64,000 bases of DNA from Parabacteroides sp. An277 (lineage in GTDB: Bacteria > Bacteroidota > Bacteroidia > Bacteroidales > Tannerellaceae): the NCBI RefSeq assembly GCF_002159645.1, contig NZ_NFJB01000003.1:87934-151933 (forward strand), read 5' to 3'. Of the stretch, positions 57,007 to 64,000 are shown in pieces. The notes under the pieces were generated by a model. It was not told the origin of the DNA. It did no database searches and saw nothing but the letters and a program-made list of their open reading frames with translations. The stretch's first letter is position 1; each line of letters starts with the position of its first letter. The translations under genes and the position numbers were made by a program.

Positions 57007-57135
57007 GGGCGCATCGCTGCGGCCTTTGAATTAGATATATAAAGCTAATAGTCCTGTTTAAAAGGAAGGCGGCTCAGTGTAAACCGCCTTCCGAAAAAAA
57101 TCTAAATAAAGTGCCTTGGGCGCATCGCTGCGGCC
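57007..57135. repeat. Pair of 18-bp direct repeats
   Basis: GGGCGCATCGCTGCGGCC occurs at 57007-57024 and again at 57118-57135, flanking the terminator at 57064-57092. A degenerate third copy (GGGGCGCAATCCCTGCGGCC) is near 58194, on the other side of the HU-like gene. Confidence 0.8.
57064..57092 (-). terminator. Terminator of the HU-like gene
   Basis: GGAAGGCGG and CCGCCTTCC form a perfect nine-base stem with an 11-base loop, followed on the minus strand by TTTT, 72 bp past the stop codon at 57165. Confidence 0.7.
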
Positions 57136-57164
57136 GTGGCTATTAAGTGTTTATCTGTTCTTTT

Positions 57165-57920
57165 TTATTCTAATACGATGGGTATCGAGCACTCGACGGT
57201 GCGGGGCTCTGCCTGCAACTTGCCGTTTTCGCCGATGTAGGTCTCGATACGCAGCGTATAATTGCCTTCTGTCAAATCGTTGGGCACTACGAATATCAGC
57301 GAATCGTTGGTCGAGGTGCGGATTTCCAGCTCTTCGTCCACGTCCAGCGTGTTCCGCAGGTACCCTTTGCCAAATGCTTCGCCCGTCGCATCCTTGCATT
57401 CGATACCGCCTCCATTGGCAAAGGCGATGGCGCCGCGCTTCAGATGCCCGTTCGTCTGGCCCGTTGCGCCGCACAGGATGCTGGTGAAACCCAAACTTCC
57501 GGAAGCCGTACCGTCCAGCTTACTAATATCTTTGATGTTAGTCCATACCAAATCTTCGCTAATCAAAGCACGTTTTACCGTATTGCCTTTCCGGCTTGAT
57601 TCAGGAACAAAGCGAACGCGCGTGCCTGCGATTTGTTTCGCATTCACCTCATCCGCTGTTTTTACACCTTGCCCTTTGGATGTACAAGTATAATAGAACG
57701 TACCCAACCCGTCGACTTGCACGCTACGGCCCGAGTTCATAAAACCACCCATCACCATGCCCATCGCTTCGATAGCCGCCTTCGCATCCGGCGTGCTGAC
57801 CGTCGTCATCATGGCGATTTGTTTACACAGTTCGTCCATCGTAACAGGCGAACCTATCGTCACAGCCTGCGGATACCACAGCTCTGACATTTTCTTATAA
57901 ACAGCTTTAAATATTGGCAT
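57165..57920 (-). CDS. HU-like DNA-binding protein with C-terminal Ig-like (DUF4469-like) domain
   Basis: A 251-residue cytoplasmic protein from the start at 57920 (MPIFKAVYKK); a frame extending 14 residues further has no family support. Residues 1-125 follow the HU/IHF-related fold found in Bacteroidetes (PVTMDELCKQIAMMTTVS, then VQVDGLGTFYYTCTSKGQG). Residues about 140-251 form an Ig-like domain with DLTEGNYTLRIETYIGENG, plainly related to the C-termini of the two DUF6261-like proteins at 28-35 kb. HU-like domains bind or bend DNA; members with Ig extensions have no firmly known role. The gene is preceded by the 22-bp palindrome array and followed by two terminators. Confidence 0.82.
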   Translation of the reverse strand: MPIFKAVYKKMSELWYPQAVTIGSPVTMDELCKQIAMMTTVSTPDAKAAIEAMGMVMGGFMNSGRSVQVDGLGTFYYTCTSKGQGVKTADEVNAKQIAGTRVRFVPESSRKGNTVKRALISEDLVWTNIKDISKLDGTASGSLGFTSILCGATGQTNGHLKRGAIAFANGGGIECKDATGEAFGKGYLRNTLDVDEELEIRTSTNDSLIFVVPNDLTEGNYTLRIETYIGENGKLQAEPRTVECSIPIVLE

Positions 57921-57976
57921 ATCTCTTATAATTAACACGTTATACAATTTAACAATTTGCAATCAAACTGGCTGTT

Positions 57977-58083
57977 GACACCTATAAGAAGTGTCACCGA
58001 CACTTATAAGAAGTGTCTCGGATACTTATAAGAAGTGTCAGGGACACTTCTTATAGGTGTCAACACCCTTCCTATAGGGCGTC
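57977..58083. repeat. Tandem palindrome array 4 (22-bp period) upstream of the HU-like gene
   Basis: Nineteen-base units related to GACACTTATAAGAAGTGTC start at 57977, 57999, 58021, 58043 and 58065, separated by three-base spacers (ACC, TCG, AGG, AAC), an exact 22-bp period. The fourth unit is the exact reverse complement of the first, and the fifth is degenerate. It begins 57 bp upstream of the HU-like start codon. The sequence is unrelated to arrays 1-3 but the geometry is similar. Confidence 0.93.
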
Positions 58084-58090
58084 TGCACCC

Positions 58091-58110
58091 CCTCCCCAAG
58101 GGAGGTTTTT
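58091..58110 (+). terminator. Hairpin with T-tract on the plus strand
   Basis: CCTCCC CAA GGGAGG followed by TTTTT. It faces the plus strand, where no gene precedes it. It may form in the leader of the HU-like transcript on the other strand or end an antisense transcript across array 4. Confidence 0.4.
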
Positions 58111-58301
58111 CTCCTGAGGAATGCTTACTCGTTTTGTGTAAGGGGCGGGATGCGTATTCCGCCCCCTCTAAAAACACATTTCATAACGCTTACGGGGCGC
58201 AATCCCTGCGGCCGAATAAGCATTCTTCAGTAGAAGTTTTCTTCAAAGGATTAGGACAAGTAAATCCTATGGTCCTATTTTAGGTGTGTCTATCGGTTGC
58301 A

Positions 58302-58512
58302 GACGGCAGCGCCGTCTAACGATGCTTAACCGTGGGTGACGCGTTAGCGTTACCTGCGGGGAGGCTATCCCCATCCCCCTCGACCTCGAAGGGGTCGAAC
58401 GGGGATTGTGATGCAGTTCGACCCCTTCGAGGTCGGAACAGATGGACTATCCTACCGCAGGTAACACTGCGTGTCACCCGCGGTTAAGCATGGTTGGACG
58501 GTTATACCGTCC
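58302..58512. repeat. Large imperfect inverted repeat element, copy 2
   Basis: Two arms of about 100 bp face each other around a short centre. CGACCTCGAAGGGGTCGAAC (58381-58400) is perfectly inverted at 58416-58435, and the symmetry continues imperfectly outwards through the ACCTGCGG, GGGTGAC and ATGCTTAACC motifs to the terminal hairpins GACGGC-GCCGTC (58302-58316) and GGACGG-CCGTCC (58496-58512). The arms match parts of the element at 56659-56857. It has no coding capacity. Confidence 0.85.
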
Positions 58513-58611
58513 TGCTTCCACTTGTCCTTTCAGGAAATAAAGATCGCTTTGGGTTATCCCCCTTGTTATATAAATGCCAACCAAGGCACTTATATATGTT
58601 TTGTTTATATT

Positions 58612-58635
58612 GCCGAGGGTTTTTACACCCTCGGC
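58612..58635. terminator. Hairpin downstream of the third susD gene
   Basis: GCCGAGGGT and ACCCTCGGC form a perfect nine-base stem. TTTT follows on the plus strand; on the minus strand, where the susD-like gene ends at 58671, the stem is followed by AATATAAAC, so it is a 3' stabiliser or weak terminator there. Confidence 0.45.
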
Positions 58636-58670
58636 TTTTAAAGTCTATAGATAGATTATAAGATTGATTA

Positions 58671-60395
58671 TTAGTCAATCATGTGATAATAATCGCTCTT
58701 AGCCCAGAACAATGTGGTGTAATAACCCAGCGGTTCATCGTAATTAGTTGCAATAGCAGCTTGATAATTAGCTGAATTATTTGTAACCTCATCACTCGGA
58801 TAAGGCAAACGTCCCGGAGGTGTTGCATAAGCCGGAGTTTGCGTATCACGAGAGAAGTTCACTACGGGATAACCGGTACGACGAACTACGTTCCATGCTT
58901 CCAACTCGTTCATAAAGCTGAAGTTCAACCACAATTGTTCGCACACGCGTTGTTGGGTCGGTTCCCAGATGCTTTCTGCATATGCGGTGATTTCAGCATC
59001 AGTCGGTTCTGTCAATGTACGGAATCCACGATAGCTATCATTACCCGGTACACGATACAATGTACTATTCAATTTTGTATCCCAGTAGAACTCTGCGGAT
59101 TGTTCAACACCCTTGATGAAGTTTTCGCGAGCTGCATTTTGATCTGCCGCTACGCCATATCCCATCAAATAAGCTTCTGCTTTGCTCAAACTTACTTCGG
59201 CAGCACCAATCCATAAACTGAATACGTTTTCATTACCTTGATAAGTATCATAACCGGCAATCAGTTGTGTATCGATTTCACAGAAATAGTTAGCAGTCAA
59301 GATACCTCTATTTACATATTCCTGATGCTTTTCAGCCTCAAAGTTTGTAATTTCGGCATTGCTCATAGTCAAATCAAATGCTACGTATTCGTTATCCGGA
59401 TTCGGGTCATACATGGCTTGTAAACGCGGGTCTGTATTAGCATCGGGAATGCCACCTTCCGGTACATTCATTACGCGCAAAATAGTCTGTGAAGCGGCAG
59501 CATACGAACCCGTACGCAATGCTTGCGACATACTTTTACCCCAGTTGAAATCATCCGACTGTGTGCTGGCAGCTACACCCATATTATCTGCATTACTTTC
59601 AATCAACGGATATTGGCTCGGATTATTCAAGATTTCTGCGATGGCAGCATGAGCATCCGATACACAATCACCATTAGTTGCTAAGTGCAACGCAATACGC
59701 AAACGAAGAGAATTAACCCACTTTTGCCATACGACCGGATCACCGGCTGCGATGGTATAATCTTGTGGTACTAAATAAATCAATCCGTCTCCATCAATAT
59801 TTCCGCTGGCCAAATAATCGCCCGTTTCTTTCAAATCGGCTAAGATTTGCTTGTAAAGTGTCACATCATCGTCATATACACAAGCTTGTTTAGCGCGGTC
59901 ATAATCACCATCAATCCAGATGGTGCCCGCCCCATTGAAAGGAACATCGCCAAACAGAGAAAGCATTTCATGCAATTGGGCATCTACCATGGCACGAGAC
60001 AAATGGAAGAAAATAGCATAAGTAGGCTTTTCTTCTTCCGAAAGATTGTTGTAGTTGTATTCCAACAAACGGTGTTGCGTTACCATGTCGTAGAACTGTT
60101 TCCAACGGTCGTTATAACGACCTTCACCGGCTCCCATAAATCGACCTCTGGTATTGTTATCACCTACTACGCCTGAAAATAATCCAGATGTCGTAGACTG
60201 TGAGTAATAACGATAATAAAGAAGGTCCATCCATTGTCTACCTTTAAACATCACGCCAGTAAACACCTGAGGTATTCCTACCGTCGTTGTTTTGGAGGGG
60301 TCGAGGTATTTTTCATCATACTCCGAGTCAGAACATGACGTGCCAATGGACATCAACATCGCCCCTGCTGCTAATAATGAAAGTATCTTTTTCAT
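58671..60395 (-). CDS. SusD-like lipoprotein (SusD-like 2 type)
   Basis: A 574-residue lipoprotein (lipobox GTSC near residue 21, followed by SDSEYDEKYLDPSKTT). It belongs to the branch of SusD-like proteins with FFHLSRAMVDAQLHEMLSLF and FGDVPF motifs (about 130-155) and a conserved C-terminal WLNFSFMNELEAWNVVRRTG-type block (about 505-525), here QLWLNFSFMNELEAW. It pairs with the SusC encoded 34 bp upstream. No enzyme gene accompanies the pair in the window, so its ligand cannot be inferred. Confidence 0.9.
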   Translation of the reverse strand: MKKILSLLAAGAMLMSIGTSCSDSEYDEKYLDPSKTTTVGIPQVFTGVMFKGRQWMDLLYYRYYSQSTTSGLFSGVVGDNNTRGRFMGAGEGRYNDRWKQFYDMVTQHRLLEYNYNNLSEEEKPTYAIFFHLSRAMVDAQLHEMLSLFGDVPFNGAGTIWIDGDYDRAKQACVYDDDVTLYKQILADLKETGDYLASGNIDGDGLIYLVPQDYTIAAGDPVVWQKWVNSLRLRIALHLATNGDCVSDAHAAIAEILNNPSQYPLIESNADNMGVAASTQSDDFNWGKSMSQALRTGSYAAASQTILRVMNVPEGGIPDANTDPRLQAMYDPNPDNEYVAFDLTMSNAEITNFEAEKHQEYVNRGILTANYFCEIDTQLIAGYDTYQGNENVFSLWIGAAEVSLSKAEAYLMGYGVAADQNAARENFIKGVEQSAEFYWDTKLNSTLYRVPGNDSYRGFRTLTEPTDAEITAYAESIWEPTQQRVCEQLWLNFSFMNELEAWNVVRRTGYPVVNFSRDTQTPAYATPPGRLPYPSDEVTNNSANYQAAIATNYDEPLGYYTTLFWAKSDYYHMID

Positions 60396-60429
60396 ACGTC
60401 TTTCTTCTTTTAATGATTTAATTAACTAA

Positions 60430-63400
60430 TTAGAAACTTGCCCGAATCGAGAAACCAAATGAACGAGAACTTGCCGTTGAACCTTCTACTACGGATTGAT
60501 AAATCCAGTTTGTACCAGCTGTTGTTTCTGCATCGAACAACTTCAACGAACGGTAAATATAGAACGGGTTACGGGCAAATGCAGAAATCTGCAAGTTACT
60601 GCAAGCGAACTTCTCCGTCCAGCTCTTTGGTAAAGTGTATCCTAAACTGATTTCACGACACTTTACATACGTATTCTTTTGAACCGCATCTGCATATGTC
60701 TGGCTGGCACCTGAAGAACCCCAACCATACATATTATCGTTTGCTTCAAATTGCGTTACGATAATATCATTGGGTGTACCATCTTCCTTTACACCCGGAA
60801 GAATTAAACCGTTATCCCATACATAATGGCCATTTACCATCGTTTCACCACGCTTGTAGTTGCTAATCTGGTCTGCCGGTACAATATGGATAGAAGCCTT
60901 GTCGGATACATCTTCTGTATCGCTGTAGTAGAAGATACCGCCTGTAGAGGCATCGCGTACTCCAATCGCATCTGTAACGTTACCAGCGTCTATCATATAC
61001 TGCCAAGGTAAGTTCAATACATCGCCGCCAATACGGAAATCGAATTGCATATCCAAGGTAAAGGCTTTATAACTCAAACTGGTACCGAAACCTCCCGTTA
61101 ATTTAGGCATGGCATTACCTACTTTGTGGCGTTCTGTCTTATCCGAAATATAGAGACCGTTTTCACCTACGATATAGTTACCATTCTCATCCGTCTGCCA
61201 TGTATAGGTATACCAATCACCCATTGGTTCGCCTACGTGCGACTCCAATACGGCAGCATCACCATCCGCACTGTAGTGTTGAAGTCTATCCAAACCTTCT
61301 GCCAACTTGGTTACCTTATTTTTGTTCCAAGCAATATTGGCACGCAAATCCCATCTCCAATCCTTGTTTTCAATAGGCGTACCATAGACATTCAATTCAA
61401 TACCTTTGTTCTCCAACTCACCGACGTTCATCAACATGGACTGTGCACCCATAGAGGCAGCAGCCGTTGTTTGTAGAATCTGGTCTTTGATGGTATTGGC
61501 ATAGAAGTTAAATTCCATACCCAAGCGGTTGTTCAAGAACTTGTTCTCAATACCCAACTCGAACTCATACTTGGTTTCTGGTTTGATGGCTTCGTTTCCG
61601 ATACCAGTCGGTACAAAGTTGATGATGTAGTTATTACCATGCAGTTTTGATTCCTGCGTATATACCATGTTGGCTCTATAGATTTCCGGCGCGTTACCTA
61701 CAATACCATACGAGAAACGAACTTTACCATAATCCCACCAAGACGGATTCTTGTCTTTCAACAGTTCGGTGTACAATACACTGACGCTGGCTGATGGATA
61801 CCAGAAAGAGTTATTGCCGTGGCTCAGGGTAGAGGTCTTTTCCTGGCGGATAGAACCTTCCACATAACCCCAGCTATCGTAACCATAACTTGCCGTCAAG
61901 AAGGCACCCGTACGGAGCAACTCTTGTTTCGTCATGCTGGCGTTCTTTTGTAATACGGAAGCATCCAAGTGGAACCAGTTTTCTTGCGTCATACCGCCGT
62001 TGGTGCTGACATTTGACAGATAGTAAGATTCTTGACGCGCATTCCAACCCAAGTTGGCGGTTACGTTGTGCTTTTCGCCAAAAGTCTTGTCGAACATCAA
62101 CATGATATCACTATAGACAATCGAGTAACGGCTATTCTTTAAACCATATTGTTCGTCAGCATATTGTCCGTTGGTAGAGAACACGTGTGCCGTTTTCGTA
62201 TTGTTCATTGTTTCTATCTTATCTACAGTCAAGTCGGTAGCGATACGTCCGCTTAACGTCAAGCCCGGAATAATATCCCAAGTCGGGTTAACAGACCCAA
62301 TGAAACGCTGGTGGTCTTCCAACTGGTTATTGGCAAATACTTGCCAGAAGTATTCACTTACCAATGAGGTAGCACCCATCGGCGTGTAAAGGAATTGTTC
62401 ATCTGGTGTCAATGTGTTAACATCACCACCATTGATAGCCGAAATGGTATTTACATATCCTAAACTGGTAACGGTATGGTCACGAATATAAGCTACATCC
62501 GTAAAACCACCAAACATACCGCTATAGTTGTTTGTCAAACGAGAAATACGGTAGGGGCGGTTCTTGATATTTTGTGTCGTATAGTTCGCGGTATAGTTGA
62601 ACTTAATGGTATTGGTTACATTGAAAGTACCATTCAAACTAAATACATGCTTGCTATTACGCGAATTATACTGCATCGGTTTATTGTCGTTGAATGTATA
62701 CGAGAAACGTACATTGTTCTTTTCCGTAGCATTCGTTAACGAGAGGTTATAGGTCTGCGTTACGCCGGTACGGAAGATATCTGCCCATTGATTATGGTCA
62801 ATCGGTTCCCATGCACGTTCTGTTCCATCGAAGTAAGTCACCGTCTTAGTTGGGTCATATTTAGCACCCCAAGTATATGCAGACTCACGGTTAGGCGTAG
62901 TAATTGGATTACCATTGCGGTCTACACGAGTTTGACGGAAACCTGTCAAAGCCTGCGGATCCGCGTTGCTACCGATACCGAAGTTATCATAACCAGGACC
63001 ATATTCCTTTTGGATTTCAGGCATATAGGCCACCTTATCAAAGGTCAAATTGGCACTGAAGTCAATCTTGGTACCCGAACCGGCTTTCCCTTTCTTGGTG
63101 GTAATCATGACAACACCGTTGGCAGCTTCCGAACCGTAGAGGGCAGATGCGGCGGCACCCTTTAAGATAGAGATGTTTTCGATATCTTCCGGGTTGATAT
63201 CCACCATACCATTGGAATCGATACGTTGGTTGCTCCAATAACCATCGTTGTTGGCGTTACCGTTACGGATGGGCACACCATCCATGATGATTAACGGCTG
63301 CGTGTTACCCGTAATAGAGGAGAGACCGCGGACAGAGATTGATACGGAACCGGTACCACCACCGGGAGCCGACGCGATACGTACACCGGCTGCTTTACCA

Positions 63401-63882
63401 TACAAACCTGTGGCAATGGAAGCACTACCGGTCTTGTTCAAGTCATCGGCTGCAATGGTACTAACGGCATAACCCAACTTTTTGGCGTCTTTCTTGATAC
63501 CCAAGGCCGTTACGACGACCTCTTCCAGCTGTTCCGAATCTTCCGCCATGGTGACGTTGATGCTTGGCTGGCCGGTATAAGGGATATCCTGCGTCTTGTA
63601 CCCGATGTACGAGATTTCGATGATATCGCCGTTCTTTACGCCTTCCAAGGTGAAGTTACCGTCCATGTCGGTAATACAACCTGTGGTGGTGCCTTTGATG
63701 ATTACGGATGCGCCGATGACTGGACCGTAAGCATCCACTACGTTACCCGTCACTGTGCCGTCCTGCTGAGCACGGAGGGCACTCGGGTTTGCCGGGGCAA
63801 TTTCTGCATAGATGTTACCTGTTACGCTCAATGCAGCTGCCACCAATAGCAAACAAATGGAATTTGTTGTCTTGTTTGGCAT
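60430..63882 (-). CDS. SusC/RagA-like TonB-dependent transporter
   Basis: An 1150-residue outer-membrane importer. It has a signal peptide (to about 26, GNIYAE), a carboxypeptidase-regulatory-like domain (VTGNVVDAYGPVIGASVIIK onward), a TonB-box region (EEVVVTALGIKKDAKKLGYA), a plug with ASALYGSEAANGVVMITTKK, and a barrel ending GFSIRASF. There is no STN domain, so induction through a FecR protein is not expected. It is distinct from the two PUL transporters and belongs to a separate locus that may continue beyond the right edge. Confidence 0.95.
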   Translation of the reverse strand: MPNKTTNSICLLLVAAALSVTGNIYAEIAPANPSALRAQQDGTVTGNVVDAYGPVIGASVIIKGTTTGCITDMDGNFTLEGVKNGDIIEISYIGYKTQDIPYTGQPSINVTMAEDSEQLEEVVVTALGIKKDAKKLGYAVSTIAADDLNKTGSASIATGLYGKAAGVRIASAPGGGTGSVSISVRGLSSITGNTQPLIIMDGVPIRNGNANNDGYWSNQRIDSNGMVDINPEDIENISILKGAAASALYGSEAANGVVMITTKKGKAGSGTKIDFSANLTFDKVAYMPEIQKEYGPGYDNFGIGSNADPQALTGFRQTRVDRNGNPITTPNRESAYTWGAKYDPTKTVTYFDGTERAWEPIDHNQWADIFRTGVTQTYNLSLTNATEKNNVRFSYTFNDNKPMQYNSRNSKHVFSLNGTFNVTNTIKFNYTANYTTQNIKNRPYRISRLTNNYSGMFGGFTDVAYIRDHTVTSLGYVNTISAINGGDVNTLTPDEQFLYTPMGATSLVSEYFWQVFANNQLEDHQRFIGSVNPTWDIIPGLTLSGRIATDLTVDKIETMNNTKTAHVFSTNGQYADEQYGLKNSRYSIVYSDIMLMFDKTFGEKHNVTANLGWNARQESYYLSNVSTNGGMTQENWFHLDASVLQKNASMTKQELLRTGAFLTASYGYDSWGYVEGSIRQEKTSTLSHGNNSFWYPSASVSVLYTELLKDKNPSWWDYGKVRFSYGIVGNAPEIYRANMVYTQESKLHGNNYIINFVPTGIGNEAIKPETKYEFELGIENKFLNNRLGMEFNFYANTIKDQILQTTAAASMGAQSMLMNVGELENKGIELNVYGTPIENKDWRWDLRANIAWNKNKVTKLAEGLDRLQHYSADGDAAVLESHVGEPMGDWYTYTWQTDENGNYIVGENGLYISDKTERHKVGNAMPKLTGGFGTSLSYKAFTLDMQFDFRIGGDVLNLPWQYMIDAGNVTDAIGVRDASTGGIFYYSDTEDVSDKASIHIVPADQISNYKRGETMVNGHYVWDNGLILPGVKEDGTPNDIIVTQFEANDNMYGWGSSGASQTYADAVQKNTYVKCREISLGYTLPKSWTEKFACSNLQISAFARNPFYIYRSLKLFDAETTAGTNWIYQSVVEGSTASSRSFGFSIRASF

Positions 63883-64000
63883 AAATAATTCTTTATTGTG
63901 TTTATACTAAAATTAAACTTTTCCTTTATTGTAACGGAATCAGTAAGTTAGCCACTTGCGTTTTTCGTTTTTCTGCCTTGGTCTAACCAAGACTACGTCA
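63883..64000. other. Upstream region of the third susC, cut by the window edge
   Basis: AT-rich sequence. On the minus strand TAATTTTA about 35 bp before the start codon is close to the -7 consensus but lacks its final G. No other gene is visible. Confidence 0.3.

Larger units (their letters stand above)
56422..57164. other. 743-bp intergenic region rich in palindromes
   Basis: No convincing gene was found. It contains a GGGGCAG/CTGCCCC hairpin (56483-56506), a weak inverted pair around GGGGCAGATAGAATCTGTCC and GGGGCGGATTCAATCCGC (56541-56610), an inverted repeat element (56659-56857), two minus-strand terminators, and an 18-bp direct repeat (57007 and 57118). The short frames through it are by-products of repeated GC-rich sequence. 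Confidence 0.7.
57984..58670. other. Rest of the 750-bp gap between the HU-like gene and the third susD
   Basis: Besides array 4 the gap holds a GGGGCGG/CCGCCCC hairpin (58141-58168), the inverted element at 58302-58512 and the hairpins listed separately. No gene and no clear TAnnTTTG promoter for the HU-like gene were seen. Confidence 0.6.

Noticed and set aside
56794..57042. Small protein of about 82 residues in the intergenic repeat region
   Set aside because: The frame runs through the inverted repeat and terminator sequences and has no start signal or family resemblance.

Overview
The window looks like Bacteroidales chromosome of the Bacteroides/Parabacteroides type. It has three SusC/SusD pairs, many lipoprotein glycosidases, an ECF sigma/FecR pair, DUF349, DUF6261-like and HU-like proteins, and TAnnTTTG-type -7 promoter boxes. 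No tRNA, rRNA, CRISPR array, transposase or integrase was recognised. Nothing points to a phage or plasmid.

Region 1 (about 0.45-51.3 kb, minus strand) is a large polysaccharide utilization locus. From upstream to downstream it holds: an STN-containing SusC and its SusD; a putative glycosidase of unassigned family; a second SusC/SusD pair; a GH95-like enzyme; a second unassigned-family glycosidase; GH97; and then a tightly spaced run of twelve genes. That run is: a third unassigned-family glycosidase, a secreted Gfo/Idh/MocA protein, a LamG-fused putative alpha-glycosidase, GH35, GH43, GH2, GH120 with an inserted CBM6-like domain, GH31, an (alpha/alpha)-barrel protein, GH3, GH43 and GH2. The set is mostly exo-acting (beta-xylose, alpha-xylose, alpha/beta-galactose, arabinose and possibly L-galactose/fucose linkages). 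It best fits a heavily decorated plant hemicellulose such as complex glucuronoarabinoxylan or a xyloglucan-like glycan. No endo-xylanase or alpha-glucuronidase was recognised, so the substrate is an inference.

Region 2 (51.3-53.0 kb, plus strand) is a divergent ECF sigma factor and FecR anti-sigma gene facing the STN-type SusC, the usual trans-envelope induction circuit. Region 3 (53.0-56.4 kb) has a candidate structured RNA, a five-repeat DUF349 protein and an ATP-grasp-like protein. Region 4 (56.4-58.7 kb) has an HU-like DNA-binding protein with a C-terminal Ig-like domain, embedded in palindromic intergenic repeats. Region 5 (58.7-63.9 kb) is a separate SusC/SusD pair.

The most unusual signal is a set of tandem arrays of palindromes (41, 41, 42 and 22 bp periods). 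Three lie just upstream of genes whose products end in the same Ig-like domain: two DUF6261-like proteins inside the PUL and the HU-like protein. In the two DUF6261 cases a promoter box lies beyond the array, so the array would be transcribed as a 5' leader made of hairpins. The units of the three 41/42-bp arrays are related in sequence. The fourth array, at the left edge, has no visible partner gene.
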